Shown: piece after piece, positions 1 to 8,673 of the stretch
Position numbering within the stretch: the stretch's first letter is position 1
Layout of the letters: every line of letters starts with the position of its first letter
DNA from: Alteromonas genovensis
GTDB lineage: Bacteria; Pseudomonadota; Gammaproteobacteria; Enterobacterales; Alteromonadaceae
Assembly: GCF_010500895.1 (NCBI RefSeq)
Contig: NZ_JAAAWO010000002.1
Coordinates: forward strand, 310,001-374,000
DNA: 64,000 bases
Reading direction: 5' to 3'
Position numbers and translations under genes: made by a program
The notes under the pieces: generated by a model
The model's database searches: none
The model's input: only the letters and a program-made list of their open reading frames with translations
Told to the model about the DNA's origin: nothing

Positions 1-120
1 GAGGCAAAATATTTTGCGGTGGCTAAAATTCAACCTGATCAAGTTGAGGATTACGCCAAGCGTAAAAACTGGACACTGGAAGAAGCCGAGAAGTGGCTGG
101 GGCCAAATCTGAGTGATTAG
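1..120 (+). CDS. metH: Methionine synthase MetH, C-terminal end (partial)
   Basis: The frame is open from the first base and ends in TAG, giving the last 39 residues of a protein that starts outside the window. The stretch [12 protein letters not shown] and the ending [10 protein letters not shown] resemble the end of the S-adenosylmethionine-binding reactivation domain of cobalamin-dependent methionine synthase, which methylates homocysteine using methyltetrahydrofolate. A MetR-like regulator gene lies about 1.2 kb downstream on the other strand, which fits a methionine context. Only a short tail is visible, so the call rests on that local resemblance. Confidence 0.72.
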   Translation, partial: EAKYFAVAKIQPDQVEDYAKRKNWTLEEAEKWLGPNLSD

Positions 121-153
121 GTCAATCTGTCCCTTGGCGAAAGTATCTGTAAG

Positions 154-756
154 ATGGAAGTTACAACAGTAATGGAAAAACCCTTTAGCCAAGCCTGTGA
201 GAATAATAAACGCCCAATTTTAGATATTCTAAAAAGGGCGTTCGCTCATACTCAAAAGGTGCTCGAAATTGGTAGTGGAACCGGGCAGCACGCATCTTAT
301 CTTGCTGCTCATCTGCCTCATTTGACTTGGCATACGAGCGATCAATACGAGTACCATGACGGAATAAACGCCTGGATAAGTGAGTCTTCACTATCCAACC
401 TTATTCAACCAGTCGAATTCAAGGTGGGTGTAGACCCGTTTCCTGCTTTGCCCTTTGATGGGATATTTTCCGCCAATACTGCCCATATTATGCAAAAGCA
501 TGAGGCGAAACTGCTCATGGAATTAGTATCGCAGAAATTACCTAAAGGCGGTACATTTTGCCAGTACGGCCCGTTCACACAATCAGGGATTTACTCATCT
601 CAAAGTAATGCTGAATTTCACCAATCGTTAGTCGAGCGGGGCTATGGCGGCTACAGAGATATTGATGAACTCGAAGCATGGGCTAAGCGACTCACATTGA
701 AAGAAATGATAACGATGCCTGCTAACAATCTTATGTTAGTGTGGACGAAAGAGTAG
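154..756 (+). CDS. DUF938 family SAM-dependent methyltransferase
   Basis: A 200-residue protein with a class I methyltransferase motif I, LEIGSGTGQH, at residues 37-46. The opening KPFSQACENNKRPIL and the later SANTAHIM and YGPF segments are typical of the DUF938 family (annotated as SAM-dependent methyltransferases of unknown substrate). There is no signal peptide or membrane segment, so it should be cytosolic. The start at 154 is not certain: a second ATG at 172 lies directly before the conserved KPFSQ motif, and neither has a strong Shine-Dalgarno sequence. It follows metH by 33 bases and may be cotranscribed with it, but a functional link is not shown. Confidence 0.85.
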   Translation: MEVTTVMEKPFSQACENNKRPILDILKRAFAHTQKVLEIGSGTGQHASYLAAHLPHLTWHTSDQYEYHDGINAWISESSLSNLIQPVEFKVGVDPFPALPFDGIFSANTAHIMQKHEAKLLMELVSQKLPKGGTFCQYGPFTQSGIYSSQSNAEFHQSLVERGYGGYRDIDELEAWAKRLTLKEMITMPANNLMLVWTKE

Positions 757-921
757 CAATGCAGTGGATTCGAGCCCACTTTGTTAACAGAGCTACTCCA
801 ATAGAGGTACGTTTGCCTGGTTACGTTAGCCGAGGCTCCAGAAACTGAAGTCTTTGAACTTCTGTTTTTCTACCGCCTTTGTTTAAAACCATTTTTCTTA
901 AAAAAACTAACAAGGAATAAT

Positions 922-1206
922 ATGTCATTTTCAGTTAACCACTACTTCGACAATAAAGTCACCTCAATAGCATTTGATTCAGCAAATGGTCCCTGTACAT
1001 CCGGTGTGATGTCTGTAGGTGAGTATACTTTCGATACTTCAAAGAAAGAGCTAATGAAAGTTGTTGAGGGTGAGCTTACCGTAAAATTACCCGGCAGCGA
1101 TGAGTGGCAATCGTTTCCTACCGGTACTGAATTTAACGTAGATGCCAATGTGTCGTTTGATGTAAAAGTATCATCGCCAACGGCTTACCTTTGCTTTTAC
1201 AGCTAG
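922..1206 (+). CDS. ppnP: Pyrimidine/purine nucleoside phosphorylase PpnP
   Basis: A 94-residue single-cupin protein of the DUF1255/YaiE family, now known as PpnP, which splits purine and pyrimidine nucleosides with phosphate to give the base and ribose 1-phosphate. Family features visible are the N-terminal VNHYFDNKVTSIAF, the central VGEYTF and VVEGELTVKLPG, and the terminal FDVKVSSPTAYLCFY. The length equals that of E. coli PpnP. The start follows AAGGAA with suitable spacing. It is probably monocistronic, with a 165-base upstream gap and a terminator downstream. Confidence 0.92.
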   Translation: MSFSVNHYFDNKVTSIAFDSANGPCTSGVMSVGEYTFDTSKKELMKVVEGELTVKLPGSDEWQSFPTGTEFNVDANVSFDVKVSSPTAYLCFYS

Positions 1207-1284
1207 TTAGGGTGTGTTGAACTTTGTTGTACGAGTTTTGGGCTAAATGCACAGAAAGCCTTAGCCCTAGCTAATACCTATATG

Positions 1285-1360
1285 GACGAAGGCGCCTTGA
1301 TTCTCAACAGCGCCTTCGTCATCATCAGCCCGCAGTTATTGCTGCGGGCTGTTTGTTTTT
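1285..1360 (+). terminator. Tandem hairpins ending in a T-run
   Basis: Two inverted repeats follow ppnP. The first pairs GACGAAGGCGC (1285-1295) with GCGCCTTCGTC (1310-1320). The second pairs AGCCCGCAG (1327-1335) with CTGCGGGCT (1342-1350) and is followed by GTTTGTTTTT. The second has the form of an intrinsic terminator for ppnP. The stop codon of the convergent MetR-like gene (1336-1338) lies in its loop, so the two transcripts overlap at their 3' ends. Confidence 0.75.
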
Positions 1361-2244
1361 AATCCTTGCGCCATTGCCATCTCTACGAAACTATCAATAA
1401 AACCCAGCGTGTCAGTACGCTTTCTATGCCCCACGAATAAGGTTTTTGTTAACCCTTCTTCGCCAAGGGGACGACAGCACAGCAATTCACTTTCTTGCGA
1501 CTCATCTACAAGCCATTTAGGCAGCGCAGTTACCCCTCTTCCTGCTGCCACCATTTGCAGAATAATCTCAGTGGTCTCTATGGTTTTGTGACTTTTAACC
1601 GATGCATTGGCCGGTGTTAAGAATTGAGAGAATATGTCCAACCTACTAGTTTCTACTGGGTAGGAAATGAGCGTCTCTTGAGCGAGATCCCGAGGCGCTA
1701 TAAATGCCTTCGTCGCTAAGTCGTGTGTACTATGCATCACTAGAACCTGTTCGTAGCTAAACACAGGTGTGTAAGTAATCGCGTCTAAGTGCAGGGGATC
1801 GGGAGTAATGAGTACATCAATGTCATAACCATGCAGCGCTTGAAGGCCGCCAAAAGAAAAGGCACGTCGTACGTCTACGTCTACATCAGGAAATCGTTTT
1901 AGAAAGGGAGCGACTATTTTCAATAGCCATTCAAAGCAGGGGTAACATTCCATTCCAATGCGCAGTGTGCCTTGCTTGCCCTCGGCAAATCGACGAAGTT
2001 GCGCTTCTGTGTGTTCAAACTGAGGTAATATACGCTGTGCAAGGCCAAGTAAACTTTCACCTGCCTGAGTTAAAAACAAACGCCTGCCTTCTTTCTGCCA
2101 AAGCGGAACATTAAACTCGTGTTCAAGCTTTTTCATAGCATGACTTAAGGCCGATTGGGTTAAATACAAAGATTTCGCGGCTTGTGTCATCGTGCCATGC
2201 TGGTGTATTGCGTGGACAATACGCAGGTGTTGTCTATCAATCAT
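1336..2244 (-). CDS. LysR family regulator, MetR-like
   Basis: A 302-residue LysR-type transcription factor: winged helix-turn-helix at about residues 1-60 (TMTQAAKSLYLTQSALSHAMKKLE), then the effector-binding domain. Features shared with MetR, the homocysteine-responsive activator of methionine synthase genes, include RIGMECYPCFEWL, ETLISYPVETSRLDIF and QMVAAGRGVTALPKW. The end of metH lies 1.2 kb away, which supports a methionine role. The pairing is not the divergent metE-metR arrangement of enterobacteria, so MetR orthology is inferred from motifs only. It is transcribed convergently with ppnP and shares its terminator region. Confidence 0.8.
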   Translation of the reverse strand: MIDRQHLRIVHAIHQHGTMTQAAKSLYLTQSALSHAMKKLEHEFNVPLWQKEGRRLFLTQAGESLLGLAQRILPQFEHTEAQLRRFAEGKQGTLRIGMECYPCFEWLLKIVAPFLKRFPDVDVDVRRAFSFGGLQALHGYDIDVLITPDPLHLDAITYTPVFSYEQVLVMHSTHDLATKAFIAPRDLAQETLISYPVETSRLDIFSQFLTPANASVKSHKTIETTEIILQMVAAGRGVTALPKWLVDESQESELLCCRPLGEEGLTKTLFVGHRKRTDTLGFIDSFVEMAMAQGLKTNSPQQ

Positions 2245-2372
2245 GTGTATAAAAGCGCTAGTGAATGTGGAGTCAATATAACATCAATAGGTGTGTTAAA
2301 AGCGCTAATTCAATAACCCTATTTAAATAACTGGCTTTAATTAAATACCAAGCTTTTTTTCACTCACCAAGC

Positions 2373-3314
2373 CTAATCACACATAGTGACAGCATCAGCC
2401 AGCCGCTCTTCAATAATACGCCTAATAATAATAGACATCTCACGGAAGGTCTTTCTACTAGGTGATGTGTTACGCCATGCAAGAGAGTGCTGGCGCTCAA
2501 TAGGCATGTCAGCAATTTCACACACGTGTAAAGCTTCAGGTTTGTGTAATTCAGAATGAATATAAAGACCGGGCAAAAAAGCAACGCCCATGCCCATAAC
2601 CACCATTTGTCTTAATGTATCAAGGCTGGTGCCTTCATAGTCTCGCTGTAGGTCTGCACCTATGTCTTCGCATATTCTTTGCACTTGATGATGAAAATGG
2701 TGCTTATCTTCTAACGTAAGTATTTTTTCACCGCTGATATCTTCAGGGTGAACAAATGCTTTACCCGATAGAAAATGATCAGACGGGGTAACAAACTTTA
2801 GCGGTTCTTTGAACAGCGGCGAAGTAATAAGCTGTGAGTTATCACTTGAAAGGGGAGAAAGGATAATGTCGTACTCACCTCTTAATAATCCGTGCTGCAA
2901 GTCATCGGGTGACGCTTCTCTTACGTAAAATCGCAGTCCCGGCTTTAGTCTGTGCAAATCGGGTAAAACAAAAGGCAATAAATAAGGACCAAGTGTTGGA
3001 GGAATACCAAGCCGATAGGTGATTACTTCCCCTTTTGAGAGATCGCGGGCCATTTCAGAGAAGCGTTGAGTAGACTGCAATACCTCCTCTGCACTGGCTA
3101 AAAGCGCCTTTCCTTGTGGCGAAAGCAAGGTGCCAGTGCGGGAACGTTCTAACAGCGTTAAATTCAGTGTGTCTTCTAACGCATTTATTTGGCTAGTCAG
3201 CGTGGGCTGGCTAATGCCAAGTGCCCCTGCTGCCTGTCGAAAATTGAGGTATTTTGCAACGGCCACAAAGTAGCGAATCTGGTTAAACGAGGGGGCTTTA
3301 CCACCTAATTGCAT
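2373..3314 (-). CDS. LysR family regulator, OxyR-like without the peroxidatic cysteine
   Basis: A 313-residue LysR-type regulator whose overall pattern follows OxyR: helix-turn-helix FRQAAGALGISQPTLTSQI near residues 25-43, then a regulatory domain with GEKILTLEDKHHFHHQ and EGTSLDTLRQMVVMGMGVAFLPGL. In OxyR the corresponding segment is LEDGHC, with the peroxide-sensing Cys199; here it is LEDKHH, so His206 stands in that place. The resolving cysteine is retained as Cys215 at the correct nine-residue spacing. Peroxide sensing by disulphide formation therefore seems impossible. It is divergent from the carbonic anhydrase/SulP pair and the shared 166-base region holds repeated ATAG/CTAT half-sites, so it probably controls those genes. 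Confidence 0.85.
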   Translation of the reverse strand: MQLGGKAPSFNQIRYFVAVAKYLNFRQAAGALGISQPTLTSQINALEDTLNLTLLERSRTGTLLSPQGKALLASAEEVLQSTQRFSEMARDLSKGEVITYRLGIPPTLGPYLLPFVLPDLHRLKPGLRFYVREASPDDLQHGLLRGEYDIILSPLSSDNSQLITSPLFKEPLKFVTPSDHFLSGKAFVHPEDISGEKILTLEDKHHFHHQVQRICEDIGADLQRDYEGTSLDTLRQMVVMGMGVAFLPGLYIHSELHKPEALHVCEIADMPIERQHSLAWRNTSPSRKTFREMSIIIRRIIEERLADAVTMCD

Positions 3315-3333
3315 AATTAAAACTCCTACTTTT

Positions 3334-3425
3334 GACTATAGTTAATGAGCAGACTATCCAACAAATAACTCGCATGATAGTTTTTGGTTATCACGAGGTG
3401 GTATATTAAACTATTAATCTATCAA
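3334..3425. promoter_or_regulatory. Candidate LysR-type operator array
   Basis: The divergent region between the OxyR-like gene and the carbonic anhydrase gene holds several ATAG/CTAT half-sites: GACTATAG at 3334, GACTATCC at 3352, a GATAG-N7-TTATC inverted repeat at 3376-3392, and CTAT at 3411 and 3419. OxyR family sites are built from ATAG/CTAT elements and LysR sites in general are interrupted dyads. Binding by the neighbouring regulator is an inference from position and pattern. Confidence 0.4.
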
Positions 3426-3480
3426 GTGACACTAGAGTATTAACATTGTTATAACTATTTAAAATAACCGGGAGTATTCT

Positions 3481-4143
3481 ATGGAACACGTCTTTTCAGG
3501 TGTTGCGAAGTTTCAAAAAGAAGTTTATCCAAATAAAAAAGCAACCTTTCAAAAATTAGCGAATGGTCAAAACCCAGAAGTTCTTTTCATCACGTGCTCA
3601 GATTCTCGTATTGACCCGAACCTGGTTACTCAAACCGATCCGGGCGAGCTTTTCATTTGTCGAAATGCGGGCAATATTGTTCCTCCTCATAGTAATCAAA
3701 CCGGCGGCATGACAGCGTCTATTGAATTTGCTGTAGCTGCGTTAGGGGTTTCACACATTGTGGTATGTGGTCATACAGATTGTGGTGCTATGAAAGGCGC
3801 TATCAGCCCTGAAGGTCTAGATTCATTACCGCACGTAAAAGAGTGGTTAGGGCACTGCCGCGTGGCGACTGACGTTGTTAAAGAGCGTTGTGGTCACGAC
3901 AAACTATCTATTGACGATTTAGAAGCGGTGACAAAAGAAAACGTATTGCAACAAATACAGCACCTTCGCACTCATCCTGCAGTGGCGGCTAAAATTGCAA
4001 CTGGACAAGTAGAGCTTCACGGCTGGGTTTACAATATCGGTAGCGGCGACATGTTGTGTTACAGCAGCGAAGCTGGCGACTTTGTTACTATGGACCAGAC
4101 AGAGGCTGAAGCGCGATTCAAACGTGCAAAAGCGGCTGAATAA
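3481..4143 (+). CDS. Beta-class carbonic anhydrase
   Basis: A 220-residue cytosolic zinc enzyme that interconverts CO2 and bicarbonate. The beta-class signature is complete: zinc ligands Cys39, His98 and Cys101 (ITCSDSRI and CGHTDCGAM), with the Asp41/Arg43 dyad. The N-terminal FQKEVYPNKKATFQKLANGQNPEVLFI is typical of the clade that includes CynT. The start has GGGAG seven to eight bases upstream. The SulP gene follows after 12 bases, so the pair should form one operon; hydration and dehydration at the inner membrane would couple to bicarbonate uptake. Confidence 0.95.
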   Translation: MEHVFSGVAKFQKEVYPNKKATFQKLANGQNPEVLFITCSDSRIDPNLVTQTDPGELFICRNAGNIVPPHSNQTGGMTASIEFAVAALGVSHIVVCGHTDCGAMKGAISPEGLDSLPHVKEWLGHCRVATDVVKERCGHDKLSIDDLEAVTKENVLQQIQHLRTHPAVAAKIATGQVELHGWVYNIGSGDMLCYSSEAGDFVTMDQTEAEARFKRAKAAE

Positions 4144-4155
4144 GAGGGAACATTT

Positions 4156-5793
4156 GTGGTAAAAATTAATTTTTCAAATTTAAGAGGTGATCTCACTGGT
4201 GGTTTAACTGCCGGTATCGTTGCATTACCTCTTGCGTTAGCGCTTGGTGTAGCCTCAGGTCTTGGACCAATGGCTGGCCTGTATGGTGCAATAGCTGTTG
4301 GCTTTTTCGCTGCTCTTTTTGGCGGCACACCAGCTCAAATTTCAGGTCCTACTGGACCAATGGTGGTGGTACTTGCTGGCTTGTTTGCCAGCCTCTCTGG
4401 TGATGCTAGCCTAATATTTACGGCGGTAATGCTAGCCGGTATATTCCAAATAGCGTTTGGCTTGTTTGGTGTTGGACAATATATAAGGCTTGTTCCTTAT
4501 CCAGTGATTTCGGGCTTTATGTCTGGGATTGGTGCCATCATTATTATTTTGCAAATTGGCCGATTACTTGGGCATGAACCTCCAGGCGGTACCATCGGTG
4601 CGCTTTCTTACCTTCCAACAGCGTTGGCTGATATAAACTTCTCAACCCTAGCTTTAGGTCTTGGCACGTTAGTGATAGCGTACAAGTGGCCTGCGTCTTT
4701 AGGCAAATATGTACCTGGTGCTCTTGCTGCACTTATCATTGGTACATTAGTCAGTCTTGCGCTAAGCGTACCAGTATTGGGTAATATTCCAACGGGCTTG
4801 CCTAGCCTTCAATTGCCTGTATTTGATCAAAGCAAGATATGGGTTGTAATAGAGGCTGCATTTATTCTAGCGCTGCTAGGTGCAATTGATAGTCTTTTGA
4901 CTTCGCTTGTTGCTGATAACATGACGCGTACTCGTCATGATAGTAATAAAGAGCTTATCGGTCAGGGGATTGGTAACACCTTTGCCGGCTTAATCGGCGG
5001 TATCGCGGGTGCAGGTGCAACCATGCGTACTGTTGTAAATATCCGAAGCGGCGGTAAATACAACGTGTCTGGTATGGTACATGCGTTGGTATTACTTGCT
5101 ATTGTATTAGGTTTAAGCCCACTTGCGGCAAAAATCCCGCATGCTGTGCTTGCCGGTATATTGGTAAAAGTTGGACTAGACATCATCGATTGGGGCTACT
5201 TAAAACGTGGTCACAAAGGCCCACGATGGGACTTTGGATTGATGGCATTAGTATTGCTGTTAACGGTATTCGTAGACCTTATCACCGCAGTGGGCGTAGG
5301 TGTTGTACTTGGCGCTTTAGCGTATGTTAGACAAGTCGCTCAGCTACAAATTGAAGAGCTGCAAAAGATTCCCCAAGATCTTAACGACCCGAAAGAAAAT
5401 GGATTGCTTGAGGAACTCAAAGACAAAGTGTCTATCTTTAGCTTCGGTGGTCCATTGAGCTTTGGTGCGGCAGCTGATTTAGGTCACCGTGTTCGCGAGC
5501 GTGTTCAGCCTGGCAGTAAGTTCACTATTCTGGACTTCTCACGGGTACCTTTGATGGATGTATCTGCAGCAATGGCAGTTGATACAGTAACATCAGACGC
5601 ACTAGCGGCAGGAAGGCAGTTGATAATTTGTGGTGCCAACGAAAACCTTAACAAAGTACTTGAGGGTGTTAATGAAGCTCACCCAGGCATTCCTAACTTT
5701 GAAACGCTACACGATGCGCTTCTGTATGCAAAAAAGAAAGTAGGCGGGAGTAATGATGGCGAACCATCGCTGCAAGCCGCAACACAATCGTGA
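4156..5793 (+). CDS. SulP family anion permease with STAS domain, probable bicarbonate transporter
   Basis: A 545-residue inner-membrane protein starting at GTG, preceded by AAGAGGGA. It has the SulP hallmark near the N-terminus (GLTAGIVALPLALALGVASGL), around a dozen hydrophobic segments to residue 400, and a cytoplasmic STAS domain at roughly residues 420-530 (KVSIFSFGGPLSFGAA to DFSRVPLMDVSAA). SulP proteins carry sulfate, bicarbonate, chloride or dicarboxylates. The substrate here is inferred as bicarbonate because of the carbonic anhydrase immediately upstream. Sulfate uptake cannot be excluded, but no sulfur assimilation gene is nearby. Confidence 0.9.
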   Translation: MVKINFSNLRGDLTGGLTAGIVALPLALALGVASGLGPMAGLYGAIAVGFFAALFGGTPAQISGPTGPMVVVLAGLFASLSGDASLIFTAVMLAGIFQIAFGLFGVGQYIRLVPYPVISGFMSGIGAIIIILQIGRLLGHEPPGGTIGALSYLPTALADINFSTLALGLGTLVIAYKWPASLGKYVPGALAALIIGTLVSLALSVPVLGNIPTGLPSLQLPVFDQSKIWVVIEAAFILALLGAIDSLLTSLVADNMTRTRHDSNKELIGQGIGNTFAGLIGGIAGAGATMRTVVNIRSGGKYNVSGMVHALVLLAIVLGLSPLAAKIPHAVLAGILVKVGLDIIDWGYLKRGHKGPRWDFGLMALVLLLTVFVDLITAVGVGVVLGALAYVRQVAQLQIEELQKIPQDLNDPKENGLLEELKDKVSIFSFGGPLSFGAAADLGHRVRERVQPGSKFTILDFSRVPLMDVSAAMAVDTVTSDALAAGRQLIICGANENLNKVLEGVNEAHPGIPNFETLHDALLYAKKKVGGSNDGEPSLQAATQS

Positions 5794-5829
5794 TAAGAGT
5801 TTGAGGTAAACAAAACCTTTCCCTTTTTT

Positions 5830-5853
5830 AGCCCTCCTCAGGAGGGCTTTTTT
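5830..5853 (+). terminator. Rho-independent terminator after the SulP gene
   Basis: AGCCCTCC (5830-5837) and GGAGGGCT (5841-5848) form an eight-base-pair stem with a TCA loop, followed by a T-run. It ends the carbonic anhydrase/SulP operon. Confidence 0.9.
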
Positions 5854-5960
5854 ATGTCTGCAGCTAAGCTTTTTTATCGATTGGCGATGAATAATGAGAG
5901 GTAGGTGCTCTTTGAACCCAATGTGCCACTAATTACCTGTAAATAACATTCGCAATTTAA

Positions 5961-5980
5961 TTAATTGATTGTTCAATTAA
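5961..5980. promoter_or_regulatory. Perfect inverted repeat upstream of a TonB-dependent receptor
   Basis: TTAATTGA and TCAATTAA flank a four-base spacer, giving a 20-base perfect dyad 70 bases before the start of the receptor gene at 6051. Its size and placement fit an operator. It does not match the consensus Fur box, and no regulator gene adjoins it. Confidence 0.4.
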
Positions 5981-6050
5981 ACTTAACGTAAGTGTAACAA
6001 TGCCTTTCTAAAGTAGTGCGCAAACAATACACAACTACTTTGAGAACCAC

Positions 6051-8474
6051 ATGAAATCACGGAATAAATTATATATAGCAATACTTGCTGCTCTTTCTTC
6101 TATTGCTGCGTCGTCACAAGTTTTGGCGGAGGAAGCGGAACGCGCAGAGGAAGAGCGTATTGAAGAAATTACTGTTGTGGGGCGTAGCGTTTCTTATGCG
6201 AATAACGCAACCAGCGACGACATGTTCAAACAGCAGGCAAATCTGAGCAGCGTTTTAGCGGCGGTGGACAACTTACCAGGTGTTCTTATTAACGAAGGCG
6301 ACACCTTTGGTGCTGATGATTGGTCAACGTCTATTGTTATTCGCGGGTTTCAGGTAAACCTAAACGAACAGCAGATAGGTATGACGGTAGATGGAATCGC
6401 TAACGGCAACTCAAATTATGGTGGGGGTGCGAAGGCGAATCGCTATATCGATACTGAAAACGTAAATGGCGTAGAAGTATCACAGGGTACAGCAGACATT
6501 GCTTCCCGCTCTCATGAAGCATTAGGCGGTACGCTAAACTTCACCACCATCAACCCGTCTATGGAGCAAGGTTTAGTTACTAGCTTAACCGCAGGCGAGT
6601 TTGATGCGTCAAAGTATTATGTGCGCTACGAAACAGGTGAAATCTTTAAAGATACTTACGCTTGGATAAGCCTTTCAAGTCAAGAGAGTTCTGACTTTAT
6701 GCAGCAAGCAGCAGAGAACACTCGTGACCACTTGGCGATGAAGTTTATCTCTACTGTTAACGATGTATCGCTTACCGGTTACCTGTCTTACGACGATACC
6801 CACGAAGACAACTATCAGCGAATATATGGTTTAGCGCAATATGAGCAAAATCCGGAATGGGATCAGCTAACTGACGAATGGACAGGAGTGCCTTATCAAG
6901 ATCAGGCGTATCGAAGGGGGTGGTCTACATTACGGGAAAACCTTTTTGCCTATCTTCAGGCTGAATTTACCATTGGCCAGGTCGATTTTATGACCAACGT
7001 TTATTATCACGACAATAAAGGCCGCGGCGAGTGGGTTCCACCATATATCGTTGATATCACTGATGACGATGCTGAAGGACACTCTGAACTTGTGGTCGGT
7101 AATACGGTGTTCGGCGGACAAGAACTCGGACAAATCTACTTCGTGGATAGACAAGGCAATCAGCTAAGCCCTATTGAGGGTTGTCAAAGCTCACTAACTT
7201 TCCCTTATGGCGGTGCAGGCGCACAGTACGATCCTGGCTGTCACGAACAAGGGGCTATTCCAGTAGGCTCTTATCGCCACACCCATTATGATAAAGAACG
7301 CTTTGGCATAAATGCCGATGCAGTCTGGTACACCAAAATTGGTGATTTTGATAATACGGTTCGATTCGGAATTTGGTGGGAAGACTATGAGCGAGGTGAA
7401 TCACGGGACTGGCACAAGATAACCAATTCATCTATCAGCGTAGATTATGATAACGTGCCTTATTGGGTGCAGTACGACAGAACATTTCCGGTTGATACCC
7501 TGATGTACTATGTGGAAGACGAGCTAGATCTAGGCTTTGCTCGCATCCGTGCGGGCGCAAAGAAGTTCAACGTGGATATCGAGAAAACCGACAACTTTGA
7601 TTCAGCTAACAACTTAGCGGTGAATACGGATTCAGATACATTATTCTCAGCGGGTATCGTCGCACCTTTACCAATTGAAGGAGTAGAAGTTTTCGCAGGT
7701 TACGGTGAAAACTTTGCGGCAATCAAAGACGCCCAGCTTGAACGTAACGATACTGACCTTCGTTTTATAAAGCCAGAGACAGCTGATAACATTGACGTCG
7801 GTTTCCGCTACGCGTCACCAGGCTTTAATACCAGTGTGACCTACTACAATATTGAGTTTAATGACCGTATTCAGTTTACTAGTAACGAAACTTCAGAGGG
7901 TATAGACTTTCTTGAAGCCGCCGCTGGTGGTTATAAAAATGTTGGTGGTATTAAGTCAAGCGGTTTTGAGGTTTCAGCAGACGTTATGCTAACCGACGAG
8001 TTCTCGTTGTTTACCTCTATTACCCTAAGCGATTCTGAGTACGTTGCGACGGTAGGAAGTTCAGGTACGCAATATGATACACTTGCTAATGCCCAAGCTG
8101 CCATTGCAGACGCTGAAAACCCTGAGGTATCGCTGGTAGCTATTGAAGGTAATACGGTTATCGGTACACCTGATACTATGGCAGTAGTCAGTCTTGATTG
8201 GGCGCGCGACAACTACTTTGCTGGCTTATCAACTAAGTATGTTGATAGCCGTTTCCTAGATATCGAAAATGCCGCACGGGTTGATGACTACATTGTTAGT
8301 GACTTCTATGTGGGTGGCTTTATCGAAAACATTGGGCCAGGTGTTGAAGAACTAGAGGTGCGTTTAACCGTCAATAATTTGTTTGACGAAGATTACGCTT
8401 CTACTATTGCACCAGGTGCGTTTTGGATTGGCGCCCCACGCGCAGTTGCAGTCAACGCACGCTTAACCTTTTAA
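6051..8474 (+). CDS. TonB-dependent outer-membrane receptor, ligand unknown
   Basis: An 807-residue receptor. It has a Sec signal peptide ending near AASSQVLAEE, a TonB-box-like segment IEEITVVG at about residues 37-44, a plug domain to about residue 170 (LAAVDNLPGVLINEG, DVSIV-like IVIRGFQVN, NGVEVSQGTADI, ALGGTLNFTT), and a beta-barrel ending in an aromatic residue (NARLTF), as required for outer-membrane insertion. TonB/ExbBD energises such receptors for siderophores, vitamins, metals or sugars. The ligand cannot be read from the sequence. It stands alone, with a palindrome upstream and a bidirectional terminator downstream. Confidence 0.9.
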   Translation: MKSRNKLYIAILAALSSIAASSQVLAEEAERAEEERIEEITVVGRSVSYANNATSDDMFKQQANLSSVLAAVDNLPGVLINEGDTFGADDWSTSIVIRGFQVNLNEQQIGMTVDGIANGNSNYGGGAKANRYIDTENVNGVEVSQGTADIASRSHEALGGTLNFTTINPSMEQGLVTSLTAGEFDASKYYVRYETGEIFKDTYAWISLSSQESSDFMQQAAENTRDHLAMKFISTVNDVSLTGYLSYDDTHEDNYQRIYGLAQYEQNPEWDQLTDEWTGVPYQDQAYRRGWSTLRENLFAYLQAEFTIGQVDFMTNVYYHDNKGRGEWVPPYIVDITDDDAEGHSELVVGNTVFGGQELGQIYFVDRQGNQLSPIEGCQSSLTFPYGGAGAQYDPGCHEQGAIPVGSYRHTHYDKERFGINADAVWYTKIGDFDNTVRFGIWWEDYERGESRDWHKITNSSISVDYDNVPYWVQYDRTFPVDTLMYYVEDELDLGFARIRAGAKKFNVDIEKTDNFDSANNLAVNTDSDTLFSAGIVAPLPIEGVEVFAGYGENFAAIKDAQLERNDTDLRFIKPETADNIDVGFRYASPGFNTSVTYYNIEFNDRIQFTSNETSEGIDFLEAAAGGYKNVGGIKSSGFEVSADVMLTDEFSLFTSITLSDSEYVATVGSSGTQYDTLANAQAAIADAENPEVSLVAIEGNTVIGTPDTMAVVSLDWARDNYFAGLSTKYVDSRFLDIENAARVDDYIVSDFYVGGFIENIGPGVEELEVRLTVNNLFDEDYASTIAPGAFWIGAPRAVAVNARLTF

Positions 8475-8546
8475 TCGTGATAACAAATCTGCAACAGTTT
8501 AGTGCTGTTGCAGGTTCGATAAAACACTGAAGAATATTGATTTGTA

Positions 8547-8585
8547 TAAAAAGGGCGGTTCGACATAAGTCTTACCGCCCTTTTT
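8547..8585. terminator. Bidirectional terminator between convergent genes
   Basis: AAAGGGCGGT and ACCGCCCTTT form a stem around 8550-8583 with A-tract and T-tract flanks, so it can act on both strands. It separates the receptor gene (plus strand) from the M13 peptidase gene (minus strand). Confidence 0.85.
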
Positions 8586-8673
8586 GTATTTTTTGAACAA
8601 TCAGTGCCGAATGCATCATGCTATCCAGCGTAGTGAGCCAAAATACGGCTCACCAAACTGATCGTTCAACGAA

